Assembly: GCA_036346255.1 (NCBI GenBank)
Contig: CM070639.1
Span: forward strand, 28,240,165 to 28,304,164
DNA: 64,000 nt
Source of the DNA: Ampelocalamus luodianensis
Taxonomy: Eukaryota; Streptophyta; Magnoliopsida; Poales; Poaceae
Direction: 5' to 3'
Within the stretch, counting starts at the first letter, position 1; every line of letters begins with the position of its first letter. Below, piece by piece: positions 19,411-30,660 of the stretch. The notes below the pieces were generated by a model that worked only from the letters and a program-made list of their open reading frames with translations, ran no database searches and was not told the DNA's origin. The translations under genes were made by a program, and so were the position numbers.

Positions 19411-21274
19411 GATTGGTATCGAGCGGGCTTTAGGTCCGTGGTAATTAAAAATATTAAATTGACACCTGGAGCACTGAGGATGGGATGGGACAAGCATTGC
19501 ATTCATGCTTTGACATGTTATATTGATTATTCATGCTATGAGATAATCCTGTATGTTTATGTGTTGTTTCTATGACTGCTTTGAGTGAGGATAGTCAATG
19601 ATATGAGGTAGGGATTGCAGTTGTTGCCTTGGGCATTGCTAGTTTATATCCCGTTCGTAGTACGGGGATTTTAATGCAGTTACCTCGGGTAACTTAGTTG
19701 CGGATGTCATGGGTAAGTTTCTTAGAAAAGTGCTATCCTCCTTGAATTGATGTTGGCCGATTCTTGGCCTATTGCAGTTAATGATTTTTTTTTCTCTCGG
19801 GTTAGCTGTTTATTGCGGTTGTTGGTTGTCATTAGGCCTCTAATTGTTCTTGAGGCCAAGTATTGTTTCTTTCTGATTGATGGGTTGTTTGACTGCTCGT
19901 GAGCAGTGCTTTTGGAGAGACTAGTATTTTCCGTGTTGTTCCATCTTTCTTGCTGGAAAACATGACTCTTGTATTTCGTTTGATATTTTGAAAGAGAATC
20001 AAAGCTTTACGTGGAAAGTTCATCAACTTGTGGAAGCCTTGGCTCTATGCATTTGTTTTGAAGTTTGATTTCTCTCTAGAAGGGAGTGTTAAAACCCCTT
20101 TGTGATGTTTTGTTGTGTTTAAGTAGTAGGTGGAAATTATGTAAATAATTGATAGATTGTGAATTATGAAGTTGAAAAGTTAGCGTGGTACATCATTAAT
20201 TTCTACTAACATCCTTAGAACTGAAGTTGATTAATATGATGTTGTCCTGTTGTAGTTTCTTGAAGATTTGTGGCTAAGAATTTCGCGATACATGTGTAGA
20301 ACTCATGCATTTATTAAGGAATATGAAAACAATTGTTTTGACTATTGTAGTTGTTTAATTTTCCCAACTTGTTGGATAGATTGGATTGATCGATCTTAAG
20401 TAATTAATCGACCATTCAGGATGGTCAAGTAAGGAGGTGTTGGAATATTGCCTTAATAAGATTAACCTTTAATATGTTCTCTCTTTACATACTTGGTGAG
20501 CATGTACAATCGTTAAATTTATGTAACTTTTACCATGCTAAATTGTTGAAACATGTATACGAAATGGATGAAGGTTGATGTATTGACTTGTGGAATCTTG
20601 TCTTATAAAGTGTTATTATTTATGTTTAAAGTTATTTTATTTTAATATCTTAACATAAGGTGGAGTATTGAATCATGTGCTCTTTATTGTCTTTATGATT
20701 GCAAATTAGAGATATGATCATTAATGCTTTCTTTGTTGAAAAATTAATAATCAATTATTGACAAAGAATGGCTAGAGTGTAATTACCTTTTTGCTAAACT
20801 AGAGTTGAGTATCAGTACGAGATAAATGTATGAAATCTAATAAGAGATTCATACCAGCATGTTTTGTGAGGTTGTTATGTTCTAATATCATCTTGTTAAA
20901 GAGTTTGATTTAATATGATGGCTTATGCACAGTTTAACTAGATTAAGTAGTTGGAATCTTATTTGGATAATAAGAACATGATGAAGTGATTTATGGTGTT
21001 CCTTTTGAAAAAAAAATATGAAGGAGTGAGATGATATGATGATTTTTTTTGCAAAGAATGTTTTATCTTGTTGTGAATACAATCGATAGCACGTAGTTGT
21101 GATTATGGTGTTGAATGTTTTAAAAATAAAGGAATTTGTTAATTCCATAATACTAATTGCATTGAAGGGTGTGAGATTTACGGTTGGAACCTTAATGTGG
21201 ACTAAGCTATTACAACCATACATAAGTTCAAACAACCATAGATCAAACATTACAAAGGTATTATCAAAGTTCAA
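19411..21274 (+). other. Primer site and long non-coding leader of the gypsy-type element
   Basis: TTGGTATCGAGCGG at 19413-19426 is a primer site lacking one A of the normal TATCAGAGC. The following 1.8 kb is AT-rich with no conserved frame; a 128-codon frame at 20888-21274 on the minus strand has no family signature. Some plant gypsy lineages have such leaders before gag. The gag and pol of this copy are absent. Confidence 0.55.
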
Positions 21275-21336
21275 CTAGATACTATATATAATAAGATATA
21301 ATAGATAATAGTCCATTTGGTGTTCCTCCTTGATGT

Positions 21337-21557
21337 TCCTCTTCTTGATGTTCATCCCCCTTAATCTCTCCCCCTTTGGCATCAAGTACCAAAAGTAATC
21401 ACTCTTGTGGAGGAGTATTGTGGCGACGATGACGACTATATCGCATTCATGGGAGTGGCGGCACCACAATAAGAGGGTGTAATAAAGACGATGCTTGCTC
21501 AAGTGCACTCATCTTTATTCCCTTAGTTGTTTATGCTTGCTTAGTGCTTGTCTAGAC
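21337..21557. repeat. Condensed collinear copy of blocks from 17321-19317
   Basis: Blocks of 23, 32, 12, 15, 16 and 30 identical bases occur here within 220 bp and in the same order over 2 kb of the LTR at 16366-19410, for example 21382-21413 = 17546-17577 and 21509-21538 = 19265-19294. Confidence 0.8.
21361..21386 (-). other. Polypurine tract downstream of a minus-strand coding remnant
   Basis: On the minus strand the sequence reads GCCAAAGGGGGAGAGATTAA then GGGGGATG, 150 bases after the stop of the frame at 21545-21812. Confidence 0.5.
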
Positions 21558-21812
21558 TATCTTGATTATTTGCCTCAAGTTGAGCATCACAAAGCTCTAT
21601 CTGTGCATCTCGAATCTCCAAAATAGCTGAATATATCTGAGAGAGAGAGAGAGATGGGATCTGTAGGAGGGGCATCTTGAGCGTGTGCTTCCTCCTTGAA
21701 CACGAGGTGGGGTTGCAGCAGGAACTGAAGCCCTATCCCTTGGCTTGTAAGGCTTGTGCATTTCTGGTCGAGCTCCTCGAAACTGAGTCGTTGAAGAATC
21801 TAGACCCCCCAT
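21545..21812 (-). pseudogene. C-terminal coding remnant of a minus-strand retroelement
   Basis: The minus strand reads GGLDSSTTQFRGARPEMHKP, then after a frame change IYSAILEIRDAQIELCDAQ and LEANNQDSLDKH before a stop near 21543. The second part is helical and charged, like a short coiled coil. I do not recognise the family with certainty. Position before a polypurine tract suggests the last frame of an LTR element. A frameshift lies near 21640. Confidence 0.4.
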
Positions 21813-21835
21813 TATATGTTAATGGAGTATTTTAG

Positions 21836-22100
21836 TTATTAATGATAAATCTAATTGTGATACTAACACTTCTCTTGTTATCTAATGTTTAGTCTCAGTT
21901 GGATATAAAAGTGAAAACCATGGTTATTAATGACAAATCTATTGTGAGACTAACACTCCAATTGTTATCTATTGTTTAGTCTCAATTGGATATAAAGGTA
22001 AAAACCAAAGATGTATATATTAATGATAAATCTATTTATGAGACTAACACTTCTATTGGTATATCTAATGATTAGTCTCAACTGGATATAAGGTGAAAAT
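21836..22100. repeat. Three tandem units of about 87 bp with an inverted GAGACTAA/TTAGTCTC pair
   Basis: Units start near 21836, 21922 and 22011. Each has TTAATGAYAAATCTA, then GAGACTAACACT, about 20 bases, TTAGTCTCA and TTGGATATAA. The GAGACTAA and TTAGTCTC arms can pair; in unit 1 one arm is changed to GATACTAA. Confidence 0.8.
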
Positions 22101-22330
22101 CAAAGAGGTATGCATTCTACATCTTATTCGTATATCTTATTGCATTCCTTGAATCCAAAATATATGATGAACTTCACCAAAAGTCTAACTTGAATATGTG
22201 CATATGTTCTTATTACACATTCGTGTATGCACACATTTAGGGGGAGTTCACTCTATGTTTTATGGTTTCATTAGTATTGATCCATATGCCTTTGTTCACA
22301 TATATTAAGGATCTTTACTTTGAAACATAT

Positions 22331-22580
22331 CCTTGAGTATATATAACTTGTGTAGTTCATATATATTTATCCTTGAGTATATACAACTTGTGTAGTTCGT
22401 ATATACTCATCCTTGAGTATATATAACTTGTGTAGTTCATATATACTCATATGACTTTTGAGTATATACAACTTGTGTAGTTTCTATATACTTATGTGTC
22501 TTTTGTGTATATATAACTTGTGTAGTTCATATATACTCATCCTTAGCATATACAACTTGTGTAGTTAGTATATACTCATA
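22331..22580. repeat. Six tandem hairpin units with TGTGT loop (period about 40-45 bp)
   Basis: Hairpins lie at about 22335-22367, 22375-22408, 22415-22448, 22460-22492, 22505-22538 and 22545-22577. The core AACT-TGTGT-AGTT is constant; outer arms GAGTATATAC and GTATATACTC pair perfectly in unit 2, and arms vary between units. Confidence 0.88.
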
Positions 22581-22775
22581 TTTATCTTCATTCAATTATC
22601 TGTAAATTGAAGTGATTATCATCAATTACCAAATAGGGAAAGATTGTGTATCTTGTCTCACTATTATGAGTTAATGGTATTTTGTGGTAATTAATGACAA
22701 TCATATTGTGGAACTAACATTTTTCATGAGTTGGATGAATAGGTTATGTTCTAGGGTTTTGAAGACTTTAGATGA

Positions 22776-23213
22776 GATCATGAGTTGATCATCATCAAAT
22801 CATGACAACAAGATCATCATGTGTTGATGGTATTGAAGTCAAGAGCTTGGAGATAAAGGATGTATCATGTGTTGATGTGATTCAAGATCTCGAAGAGGAG
22901 ATGATCATCAAGTCAAGAGAATACCCATCATGTGTTGATGGAGGTCAAGTGGAAGAGTGCATCATGGGTTAATGCATATCAAAGTCAAGGACGTGAAGAA
23001 AAGGAAATCATAATGTGTTGATGATGTTTAAGAAGAAGAGATGATCATGAGTTGATCATCAAGAGAGAAGATCCATCATATGTTGATGGAGAGCAAGCAA
23101 AGATGCATCATGTGTTGATGTATGACAAGACTTGGGATGAAAGATGCTATCATGTGTTGATGAGCATCATGTCAAGATCTCGAAGTGAAGAAAATCATCA
23201 TGTGTTGATGATT
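22776..23213. repeat. About eleven dispersed hairpins with core ATCATGTGTTGAT
   Basis: Cores lie at about 22776, 22815, 22864, 22926, 22959, 23007, 23041, 23072, 23103, 23144 and 23193. The inner core ATCA-TGTGT-TGAT is mostly constant while flanking bases extend the stem in different but complementary ways, for example TCCATCA with TGATGGA at 23072-23090 and AATCATCA with TGATGATT at 23193-23213. Confidence 0.85.
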
Positions 23214-23313
23214 ATCAAGTCAATGACCCGGACTTGAAGTGAGGATGTGCGTCATCAAGCTTTAAGTGGTTGTGCAAGGCAAAGGTATGACTAGTTAGGG
23301 CTAAGGATGTGTT

Positions 23314-23806
23314 TGTAATACTCCAATTTATTCTAAGAAAAAAAGCGTTCAAAAGAGAAATTAAACATAAGAAAAAGGAGGTTTCTGCAGTTCTTCGGCA
23401 ACCTGGGCCTCGGGCCTTGGCTCAAGAGGTCCATAAGGGGATGCCCACTAATAAAAGGAGGGGGAAAGCCCTATTCACTATTGTAGCACGGTTGCTACAG
23501 TACCACGCCGCCACTGTAGCACCGCCCTAGTGTCTCCTCCCCATGGTAGCCCTTGCCTCCATTCCCCGCTGCTGTTGCCGGCCAAAGAAGGGAGAAGGAG
23601 AGAGGGGAGAAGAGAAGGAAGGGGAGAGATCGCGGGCTAGGTTCGTGATCTCCGCGATCTTCAGCGATTCTTCAAGGGTAATATCTGATCCCCTTTCGTT
23701 TAGTTGATTAATTGATTATTAGGCAACGTCGGTAATAGATCTGTTTAGGACAGTCACTAATGGCCGACGTTTTTGAGGAATTTAAGTGCGGGATTTGGTC
23801 TGGCCG
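23314..23806 (+). mobile_element. 5' part of a gypsy-type LTR, cut by the gag-protease element
   Basis: It starts TGTAATACTCCAATT, close to the LTR start at 16366, and later has GCGATTCTTCAAGGGTAAT, the counterpart of GCGGTTCTACAAGGGTAAC near 16812. It stops at 23806 where the next LTR begins. Confidence 0.6.
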
Positions 23807-23924
23807 TGATACGACCCCAAGTGCTACTCCAACTTTGCGCAGTGTTGTGCACGTGCGTGAGGATGTTCGAGGCGAGCCAAGTCACGAAGCTAAAAAGAAT
23901 TATTTCTACGTGGGTTCTCGTATC

Positions 23925-24167
23925 CAAGGGTCATGTAACCGGTCCCAGGATGGATCCCGACCAGCCGCTGGTACCGGTAACCGGCCGGTTACCTGTCAAA
24001 CCGATTTTTTCCGGATGAAATTTGTTCAAATTTGATTAAAAACCATTCGAATTTGAATTTGAATTTGAATTTGAACTGCCTGGGATTACCGGCCGGGATC
24101 CCGTATCCGCCCCCCAGAGCGTAGAATCGGACGGTAACCGTGATTACCGGCGGGATTTTAATCCTTG
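23925..24167. mobile_element. 243-bp hAT-like MITE in the 5' LTR
   Basis: It is bounded by CAAGG and CCTTG, and flanked by 8-bp copies CTCGTATC (23917-23924) and CTCATATC (24168-24175), one base apart. The 3' LTR has the empty site GGTTCTCATATCATTCC near 30769-30784. An 8-bp duplication is the hAT signature. It contains a GAATTT hexanucleotide run (24045-24075) and internal inverted ACCGGTAACCGG-like sequence. Confidence 0.82.
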
Positions 24168-24353
24168 CTCATATCATTCCAATTAATTGAGTCAGATTCT
24201 TGATGTTTATTAAAGATAGTTTTCCTTTTAATCTAAATAGGAGTCTAGCTTTTATTAGAGATTTAATCTTTGAATGTGTCCATGTCAGATATTAGGTGCG
24301 TGTGCAAGTCTTGTTTAGTTCGGTTTCGAGTCCAACTGTGCATGTGTATGGCA

Positions 24354-24360
24354 TATAAAT
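24354..24360 (+). promoter_or_regulatory. TATA box of the gag-protease element LTR
   Basis: GCATATAAATCC; the 3' LTR has GCATATAAAGCC at the matching place near 30956. Confidence 0.6.
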
Positions 24361-25180
24361 CCAGGGCTGAAGCGTCGTAGGGAGGGGATTAGGTTTTGCA
24401 TTAAGAAAAAGACACCAGAAAATCGTCAGGGTATGGTGGCCATATAGTGTGCTTTGTTTTTGTGATTTCTGATCTAGGAATTATTGCGGTGGCGTGGAAT
24501 TTGATCACCAGATCAAATCTTGCATGTCCGATCTACTAATCCCAACTCTGCTTTCTTGCGTCGAGGAGCGCTCGGGAGAGAGGAATTCTTTGGTTCTCGG
24601 TTGTATCTGATTGCTGCTGCTGTTTTCCGACGTGAGAAAAGGAACTTTTGTTGACTCTTGATTGCTGCTCGAATTGACGTTCAGCGTCAATTTCTTTTTG
24701 TCTCTGCTGGCCGGCCGCACCAATCTATCTGTGATTTGTTACTGCTGCGTGGGAAAACAGTCGAAGCTTCATTTGTTGATGCGTGGGAAGTCAAGATAGC
24801 TAACTGTAGTCTATTGATTGCTGCTGGAATTCACATCACTAGTCAAGCTGCAAGTCACGTTTCTACTGTTGGGTATTCAAAAAATCAATTTCCCAATTGT
24901 TAATGTATGTCCATTAAACTATTGGTGCTGCTGTTCCTTCGTTTAAACAAATTGATCCATCAACAGTTGGTGCTACTATTCTGTTGATTAAAGAATTGAT
25001 CAATCTACATTGGTATTTTTCACGTGAGAAAGAATACTTGTTGCTGGTAGTTGGGTTTTGCATCTTGGCACTATTCGTTGTGGTGTTGAGCACTTTTATT
25101 GTTGCTGATATTATTCTGCACCGTGAAAGATTGGGAAAAACTTGCGCATCATCTAGTCCTACTAGTTGGTCCACATCAGG

Positions 25181-25194
25181 TGGTATCAGAGCGC
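25181..25194 (+). other. Primer binding site (initiator Met tRNA)
   Basis: TGGTATCAGAGCGCC, two bases after the LTR end. Confidence 0.8.
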
Positions 25195-25235
25195 CAAGTT
25201 GTTCATGGTGCTATTTTTTTTGAAAGCTATTCAAG

Positions 25236-26570
25236 ATGTTGAATTCGACTACTAGTGTGCATGGCTCACATCATGGTGCTTATGAAGAGGTGTTGCACAT
25301 CGAGGGGGCGATGACAACTGTTGTCCGCACGAACCTTGAGGCAACCAATCGACACTTTACGGGAAGGTGTAACACGCTACAAGAAAGTATTGACAACCTG
25401 CGTGTCGAGTTGGTGGAGCGCATTAATCGGGTGGGGAATCACATTAATGTGCAGTTTATTGAACAAAAGCAGGCTAATGATATTCGGTTCGCTGCTATAA
25501 CCGACTCACTGCAACGTTTGGAGCAAGCCTTAGGACAGGGAGATGGTGCTGCTGCCCCTATACAACCACCACCACATCATTGGCGCCACGACAATCATCA
25601 TATCAGGGGTGAGTTATTCAATGACAATTTTGATGAGATCCGTTCAGATGGTGCTTTTGGTGGAAACTACTACAACCAGGAACCAAGACGTGGCTACAAC
25701 AATCGTCGTGGTGCTGGTCATGTGCCCAATTTTTTTGAGCGCAATGGCGGTGGTGCGGGTCGCAACCGCGACGACGATGGCATTGGGAGACTGAAAATTT
25801 CCATGCCGACATTCAATGGGCGTACAGATCTAGATGTGTACCTAGAGTGGGAGATGCGGGTGGATCAAATTTTTGATAGCCACAATTTCACTGAGGAGAA
25901 GAAGGTACACTCTGCATCAATTGAGTTCACTGAATATGCTCTTGTTTGGTGGAACCAATTGTGCTGTGCTGGAGGACGACCCGACACACGGGAACACATG
26001 AAGAACATCATGAGGCGGCAGTTTGTGCCGGCACACTACACTCGAACCTTGCACACGAAGTTGCAGCGACTTCGTCAAGGTTCCTTGTCCGTGGATGACT
26101 ACTACAAGGAGATGAAGATTCTCATGATTCGTACGGGTGTGACCGAACCTGAGGAGGCGACCATGGCTCGCTTCTTTGAGGGTTTGAATGATGATGTGCA
26201 AGAGAAGACGGAGTCGTTGGACTACAACAATCTACGAGACCTTGTGCATCATGTGGTGCGGTCTGAACAACGTCTTTTGCAACGCCAAGCCCGTGGCAGT
26301 CGCACTACCCACAATAGTACGTGGAGGCGTCCACAACAGCAAGGAGATGATATTGGCGCAAGCTCCAAGGTGGCATCATCACACCGGACTGCCGGGGCTA
26401 TTTCTATGGAGGCGTCAAAAGGTGCAAGTAATGGAGGTAAAGAAGCCTCTGAAGCTGATTCTAGTGCATTTTCTTCTACTCGTACTAGTAACATTGAGTG
26501 CTTCAAGTGCAAAGGAAGAGGACACATGATGCGTGATTGTCCAAATCAGCGAAAAGTGTTGCTCACTAGG
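25236..26570 (+). CDS. gag: Ty3/gypsy gag (capsid and zinc knuckle)
   Basis: An open frame of 445 residues before the insertion. Residues 20-100 are helical; a Gly/Asn/Arg-rich hinge follows; then the retrotransposon gag domain (about residues 185-345) with ISMPTFNGRTDLDVYLEW, YALVWWNQL and LQRLRQGSLSVDDYYKEM. The CCHC knuckle CFKCKGRGHMMRDC lies near residue 425. It makes the virus-like particle that packages element RNA. The frame is interrupted after LLTR by the solo LTR at 26571. If that insert and one target copy are removed, the frame continues directly at 30025 with EGYVTDSSS until a TAA at 30061. No internal stop, so gag itself could once have been functional. Confidence 0.93.
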
Positions 26571-29500
26571 TGTCGAGACCCAAAATTACGATTCTAGAAC
26601 CTTCTGTGTATAATACACTAGTCCAGGATCACGCTAGTGTACACAGTGTCAACATAGGTGAATATCAATCCACACAAGCGATAAATAAAATAAACGATTA
26701 GTTTGAATAACAAATAAGGGATTTGACCTTATGCTCGAGTTTACACTTATTAAGCCACGCAGGGCGAACAGAGAATAAAATAGCAGTGGAACAACAATAA
26801 CTTCAGCGTAGATCCCATCAATTCACCACAGGCAACCGACTGGGATCCAGACCTTAACGATCAGCAACCTTCGACGAACTCCTCCTCGAAAGCAGGCGTA
26901 GACTCCTCCTCTTCTGTAGGTTTGGGCGCAAGTTTTACAACAAGCGTGAGTACACAATCGTACTCGCAAATCATACCACAGAATGCAATTTATAGATGCA
27001 GGCTTATTCCAAAATAAAAGGCTTCTGTGGTTCTTGTGCATAAAAGCAACATTTGCAATTGAATATAATAATAGATTGAAATGCAGTTCAAAACAAATAG
27101 ACGATATTAATGTAACAGTTGTTTCCACAAAGACACAAAGCTAAACAGATTATTTCACATAGCCATATGACTTAGATCACATAGCTCCCATCCCACATTT
27201 TATGAAAACTACCCCTCGTGTGAAATCCTCGAACATGTCCATGACCGCGGCCGCGGCTATTCGAATAGATTGATTTAACACTCTGCAGAGGTTGTACACT
27301 TTACCCACACGATACAATTAGTGTTGCAAGCACTAATCATAACAAAACGGTTCAGAAACTTCATCTTAACATTGACACTCCCGATGTGCTTACAAACCGC
27401 TATGCCAACCCAAACGAAGTGCTTTGGCATAACACACACCGCTGGACAGGGACACGACGAACCGCCCCGTGATGCGATTACCTTGTAGTACACACCTCCA
27501 CCCATAGCCTAACCTACCACCTGAGTAATCAATGCCAAGAATCTATAACCTACTAAGTTAGGCCCGTCCCATCAGGCATGTGGCCGTACGGTAAGGTTTA
27601 GTTCAATGACGCATAAAGTTAAATCCTTAATTGACCAAGGCAAGACTTCCATTCTCTAACTATGCCACAAAGATCATTATTCCCATGCACAAAGCTTCCA
27701 CCATATCACACAGTATCCACCACTTGCCTCAGTCTAAATCCTTTACCACCCAGTTGGTTTTAGTGCAACATATGCCATACACAAAGTAATAGCACACAAT
27801 ATACACAGTTTTACACAAAGTTCCATAGTCACTTAGTCAGATTTAATATTTTGCAACTCCAATGAGATGTGAGACTCGCAGCATGGCTAAGCAATTATAC
27901 TTGCATCTAACCAACCCACGTTGGTGCTATAATATTACCAACTAATAACCAATCTAGGGTGACAAGGAAATATGACATACAAGGCCAAGGTGTAATAACA
28001 AATTGAATAATAACTATACCCTAAACATTTAAATAAATAATTAAATTAGAATGCAATACTTTGAAACAAAGTAATTTGAAAACAGGGTTCAAGATGATCA
28101 AAGGTATGACTTGCCTTGGAAAAGGTCTAAGTACTGATCTTGATCTTAAGGTGCTCCTTCTTCTCCAAAATTCCCCTAACGTATCGACGTCTACTCGCAA
28201 ACGAGATAAATAAACAAAACAAATAAATAATAGAGGCAAAATAAACTCCAAAAATTAAATACAAATCTCAGATAAATAGAGCTCGAATTTAGATAAATTT
28301 TGGAACTTGAATGGACTCAATCGGAGTTCGGATGCAAGAGTTATGGGCTCTGGAAGATTGAAAATCTAAAGAAACCCTAATTTTGGATTTATTGGAATTT
28401 CTGAATTATTTCTTAACAGAAAAATCGGATTATTGCGCAAGCACAACGTTAGCACAGGGATTTCGGAGATAAAATAAAATAAAAAGAAATTACTGACATG
28501 TGGGACCCACATATCAGCGAGATGGCTCACAGTAGACCAAGTTTACCGAGCCTCGGGATCTAGAGATTGGTGATCTGCCACGGGGATCTGATCTGGACCA
28601 ATCCCAACGCGACACGTCAGCGGTAGCTGCTGACCGGGATGCTGACTCGGGCGTACACGCGTGAGATGACGAGGATGCCACGTGAGGTGACACGTCGGCG
28701 CGGGACCTGAGGTGGCGAGCCACGTGGATGTCCACGTCAACTCGACGGTGACGGGCTCGGGAACCAACGACAACGGCGAACGGCGGCGATCCACCGGCGG
28801 TGAGTGGTACCGGCGTGTAGCTGAGCCTATTGCGAACCTCTGGGTGCAACTCCGGGTGCTTGGGATGGACAGTGGCGACCAGCGGCGAGCTCGGAGCGGC
28901 GGAGAGCCTCGGTTGTTGTCGGACACGGCCTTTGGTGAAGTTCCGGCGACGGCGAAGGCTCCTAGAGGTAGATGATGCGACGGCGAACCCGGCGGTGCAG
29001 ACCACGAGGGCAGGGCGACGTCGACGGTGGTGCAATTCGAAGAAAACGAACGGCGGTGAGAAACCCTAAAAGCTCGATTGTGGCGGCGCTAGGGCTCTCG
29101 GGGTGCTGTGGCTTGAGGGTTTGGGGGTGCGGACGCCAATGCGAACCTCGGAGACCAATTTATAGGGCCGGGGTGGCACGAGATAAGGAATCCCCAATTT
29201 GGGATATTCTCGGTCTCGAACAAAAACAGAGATAGAGTTGGTTTTGATCCCGATTGAGGGTAGATACGGGCGCGAGAAGGAAGAAGATAGAGTTTGGTGA
29301 AGAAATCGGGAAGGTTTTAGTTAGGAAAGTCCCGTTGTCGGACGGCTTCTAGAAGGTGGCAATGGCGGACGGAGGCGGGCGCGTCGCGGCGACGAAGCTG
29401 ACTCGGAGACGAAGGCGGCGGGCCCACCTGGCAGCGAAAGCCCACGCACGTGCACGATCGGGCCAAGAGGGCTGACCGTCCAGATCTGATCAAACGACCC

Positions 29501-30019
29501 ATAATCAAGGGGACGTTCGGGTCGCCCGAACGGCACAACGCCTTCGGACCACTCAAAGAGAATCGGGCGGTGGAGGTTTTAGCGCGCTCGCGCGAGGAGA
29601 GAGGAAGGGAAGCTGACACGCGGGGACCACCTATCAGAGGCAGGCGGCTCGCACGCGCTGGTGTGGGCTGAACAGAGCTGGGCCAAAAGGGGTTTGGGTT
29701 GCGTTTCGACCCAAGAGCTTTTCTGAGATTTTAAATAGCTTTTCTATTTTGTAAAATACCAGAAAAACCAAATAAGCAATAAAAAATAGCAAATGAACTC
29801 AGAAAAATTCTAGAAAAATCTAGAAAATATATCTGAGCACATAGAACCGAAATAAAATAGTTTTGGCTATTGTTCATGTTGGGATTATTCACATTAAATG
29901 TTTTTGATTATAAAGTCCAATATTAAGCTTTTGAATTAAATTCAAATAAAACCAAATGGTGACTTTTTCCCTACTAACTATTTAAAAGGTTTTTAAACTC
30001 AGAAAATTGGGATGTTACA
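26571..30019 (-). mobile_element. 3449-bp solo LTR, probably minus strand, inserted in gag
   Basis: It starts TGTCGAGACC, ends GATGTTACA and is flanked by CTAGG at 26566-26570 and 30020-30024. No primer site, polypurine tract or coding domain lies inside, so it is read as a solo LTR left by LTR-LTR recombination. The block GGCTATTCGAATAG followed by TTGTACAC and TTTACCCACA (27255-27310) and a TATA box at 29157 on the minus strand place it in the same orientation as the gypsy LTRs at 42432 and 58934. GC-rich frames at 28514-29060 are not conserved proteins. Confidence 0.82.
29157..29164 (-). promoter_or_regulatory. TATA box of the solo LTR
   Basis: On the minus strand GGCCCTATAAATTGG, about 860 bases from the LTR start at 30019. 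Confidence 0.5.
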
Positions 30020-30024
30020 CTAGG

Positions 30025-30660
30025 GAAGGTTATGTCACAGATAGCTCTAGTAGCGAGTCTTAACACGACGAGTCAGAAAAAATAGAAATCGTTGTTTGTG
30101 ATCCTGAAAGAGGAATATCCATTGATGCTTTGCCCTTTCAAAGTGGTTTGAACATGCTAGTTCGAAAGGTGCAAAGTACTGAAATTGAAGATAAAGGGCA
30201 ACGATGGAGTGTTTTCCAAACGGAGTGTAAGATCAAGGAGAAAGCGTGTAAGCTGATCATTGACGGTGGGAGTTTTACCAATGTGATTAGCAAAGATTTG
30301 GTGTACGCTTTGGGGCTGTCCACGTGGAGGCATTCGCAACCGCACTACGTGGAGGTGGTTGTATAACTTCGGGAGGTTGAAAATAACTCATAAGGTACGT
30401 GTTCCGTTTGTCGTTGCTGATTATGTTGACAAGGTGGACTGTGATGTCGTGCCAATGAATGCATGTGGTTTGCTATTGGGTAGGCCATGGCAATATGATC
30501 ATAATGCTACACATAATGGACGGTCTAACACCTATTCTTTTGTGCATCACGGGAAGCGACATGTGCTTAAACCAATGATAGAGAGTGCAATCAAAGTGGC
30601 AAAAATTTCAGTAAAGAAGAAGAAGGCTTTGAAGATGGCTTTGCTTCAAGGGGGAGGGGA
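30025..30660 (+). pseudogene. Aspartic protease region of the gag-protease element
   Basis: In the gag frame after removing the solo LTR. The active-site region is LIIDGGSFTNVISKDLV near 30253-30303 (D-G-G in place of the usual D-S/T-G), followed by a one-base frame change near 30360, then KVRVPFVV and LLLGRPWQYDHNATHNGRS near 30467-30523, the typical end of a gypsy protease. The frame then reads ALKMALLQGGG straight into the polypurine tract. A TAA at 30061 separates it from gag. Without an RT downstream, this product would only process gag. Confidence 0.82.
30647..30660 (+). other. Polypurine tract
   Basis: AAGGGGGAGGGGA directly before the 3' LTR start. Confidence 0.85.

Larger units (their letters stand above)
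23807..25178 (+). repeat. 5' LTR of the gag-protease element
   Basis: It runs from TGATACGACC to CCACATCA (TGAT...ATCA ends) and matches 30661-31242 over its first part with a few percent substitutions by eye. The 251 bases of MITE plus target copy are absent from the 3' LTR. Confidence 0.88.

Noticed and set aside
20888..21274. 128-codon minus-strand frame
   Set aside because: AT-rich, rich in Phe, Ile, Asn and Ser, with no motif, inside a retroelement leader.
22331..23213. CRISPR-like array
   Set aside because: Regular repeats are present but units are palindromic over their length, spacers are short and similar, there are no cas genes and the context is a plant retroelement.
28514..29060. 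GC-rich open frames on both strands as host genes
   Set aside because: They lie inside a solo LTR, have no conserved motif, and similar GC-rich frames occur in unrelated LTRs at 33000, 45400-45900 and 53800-54750.
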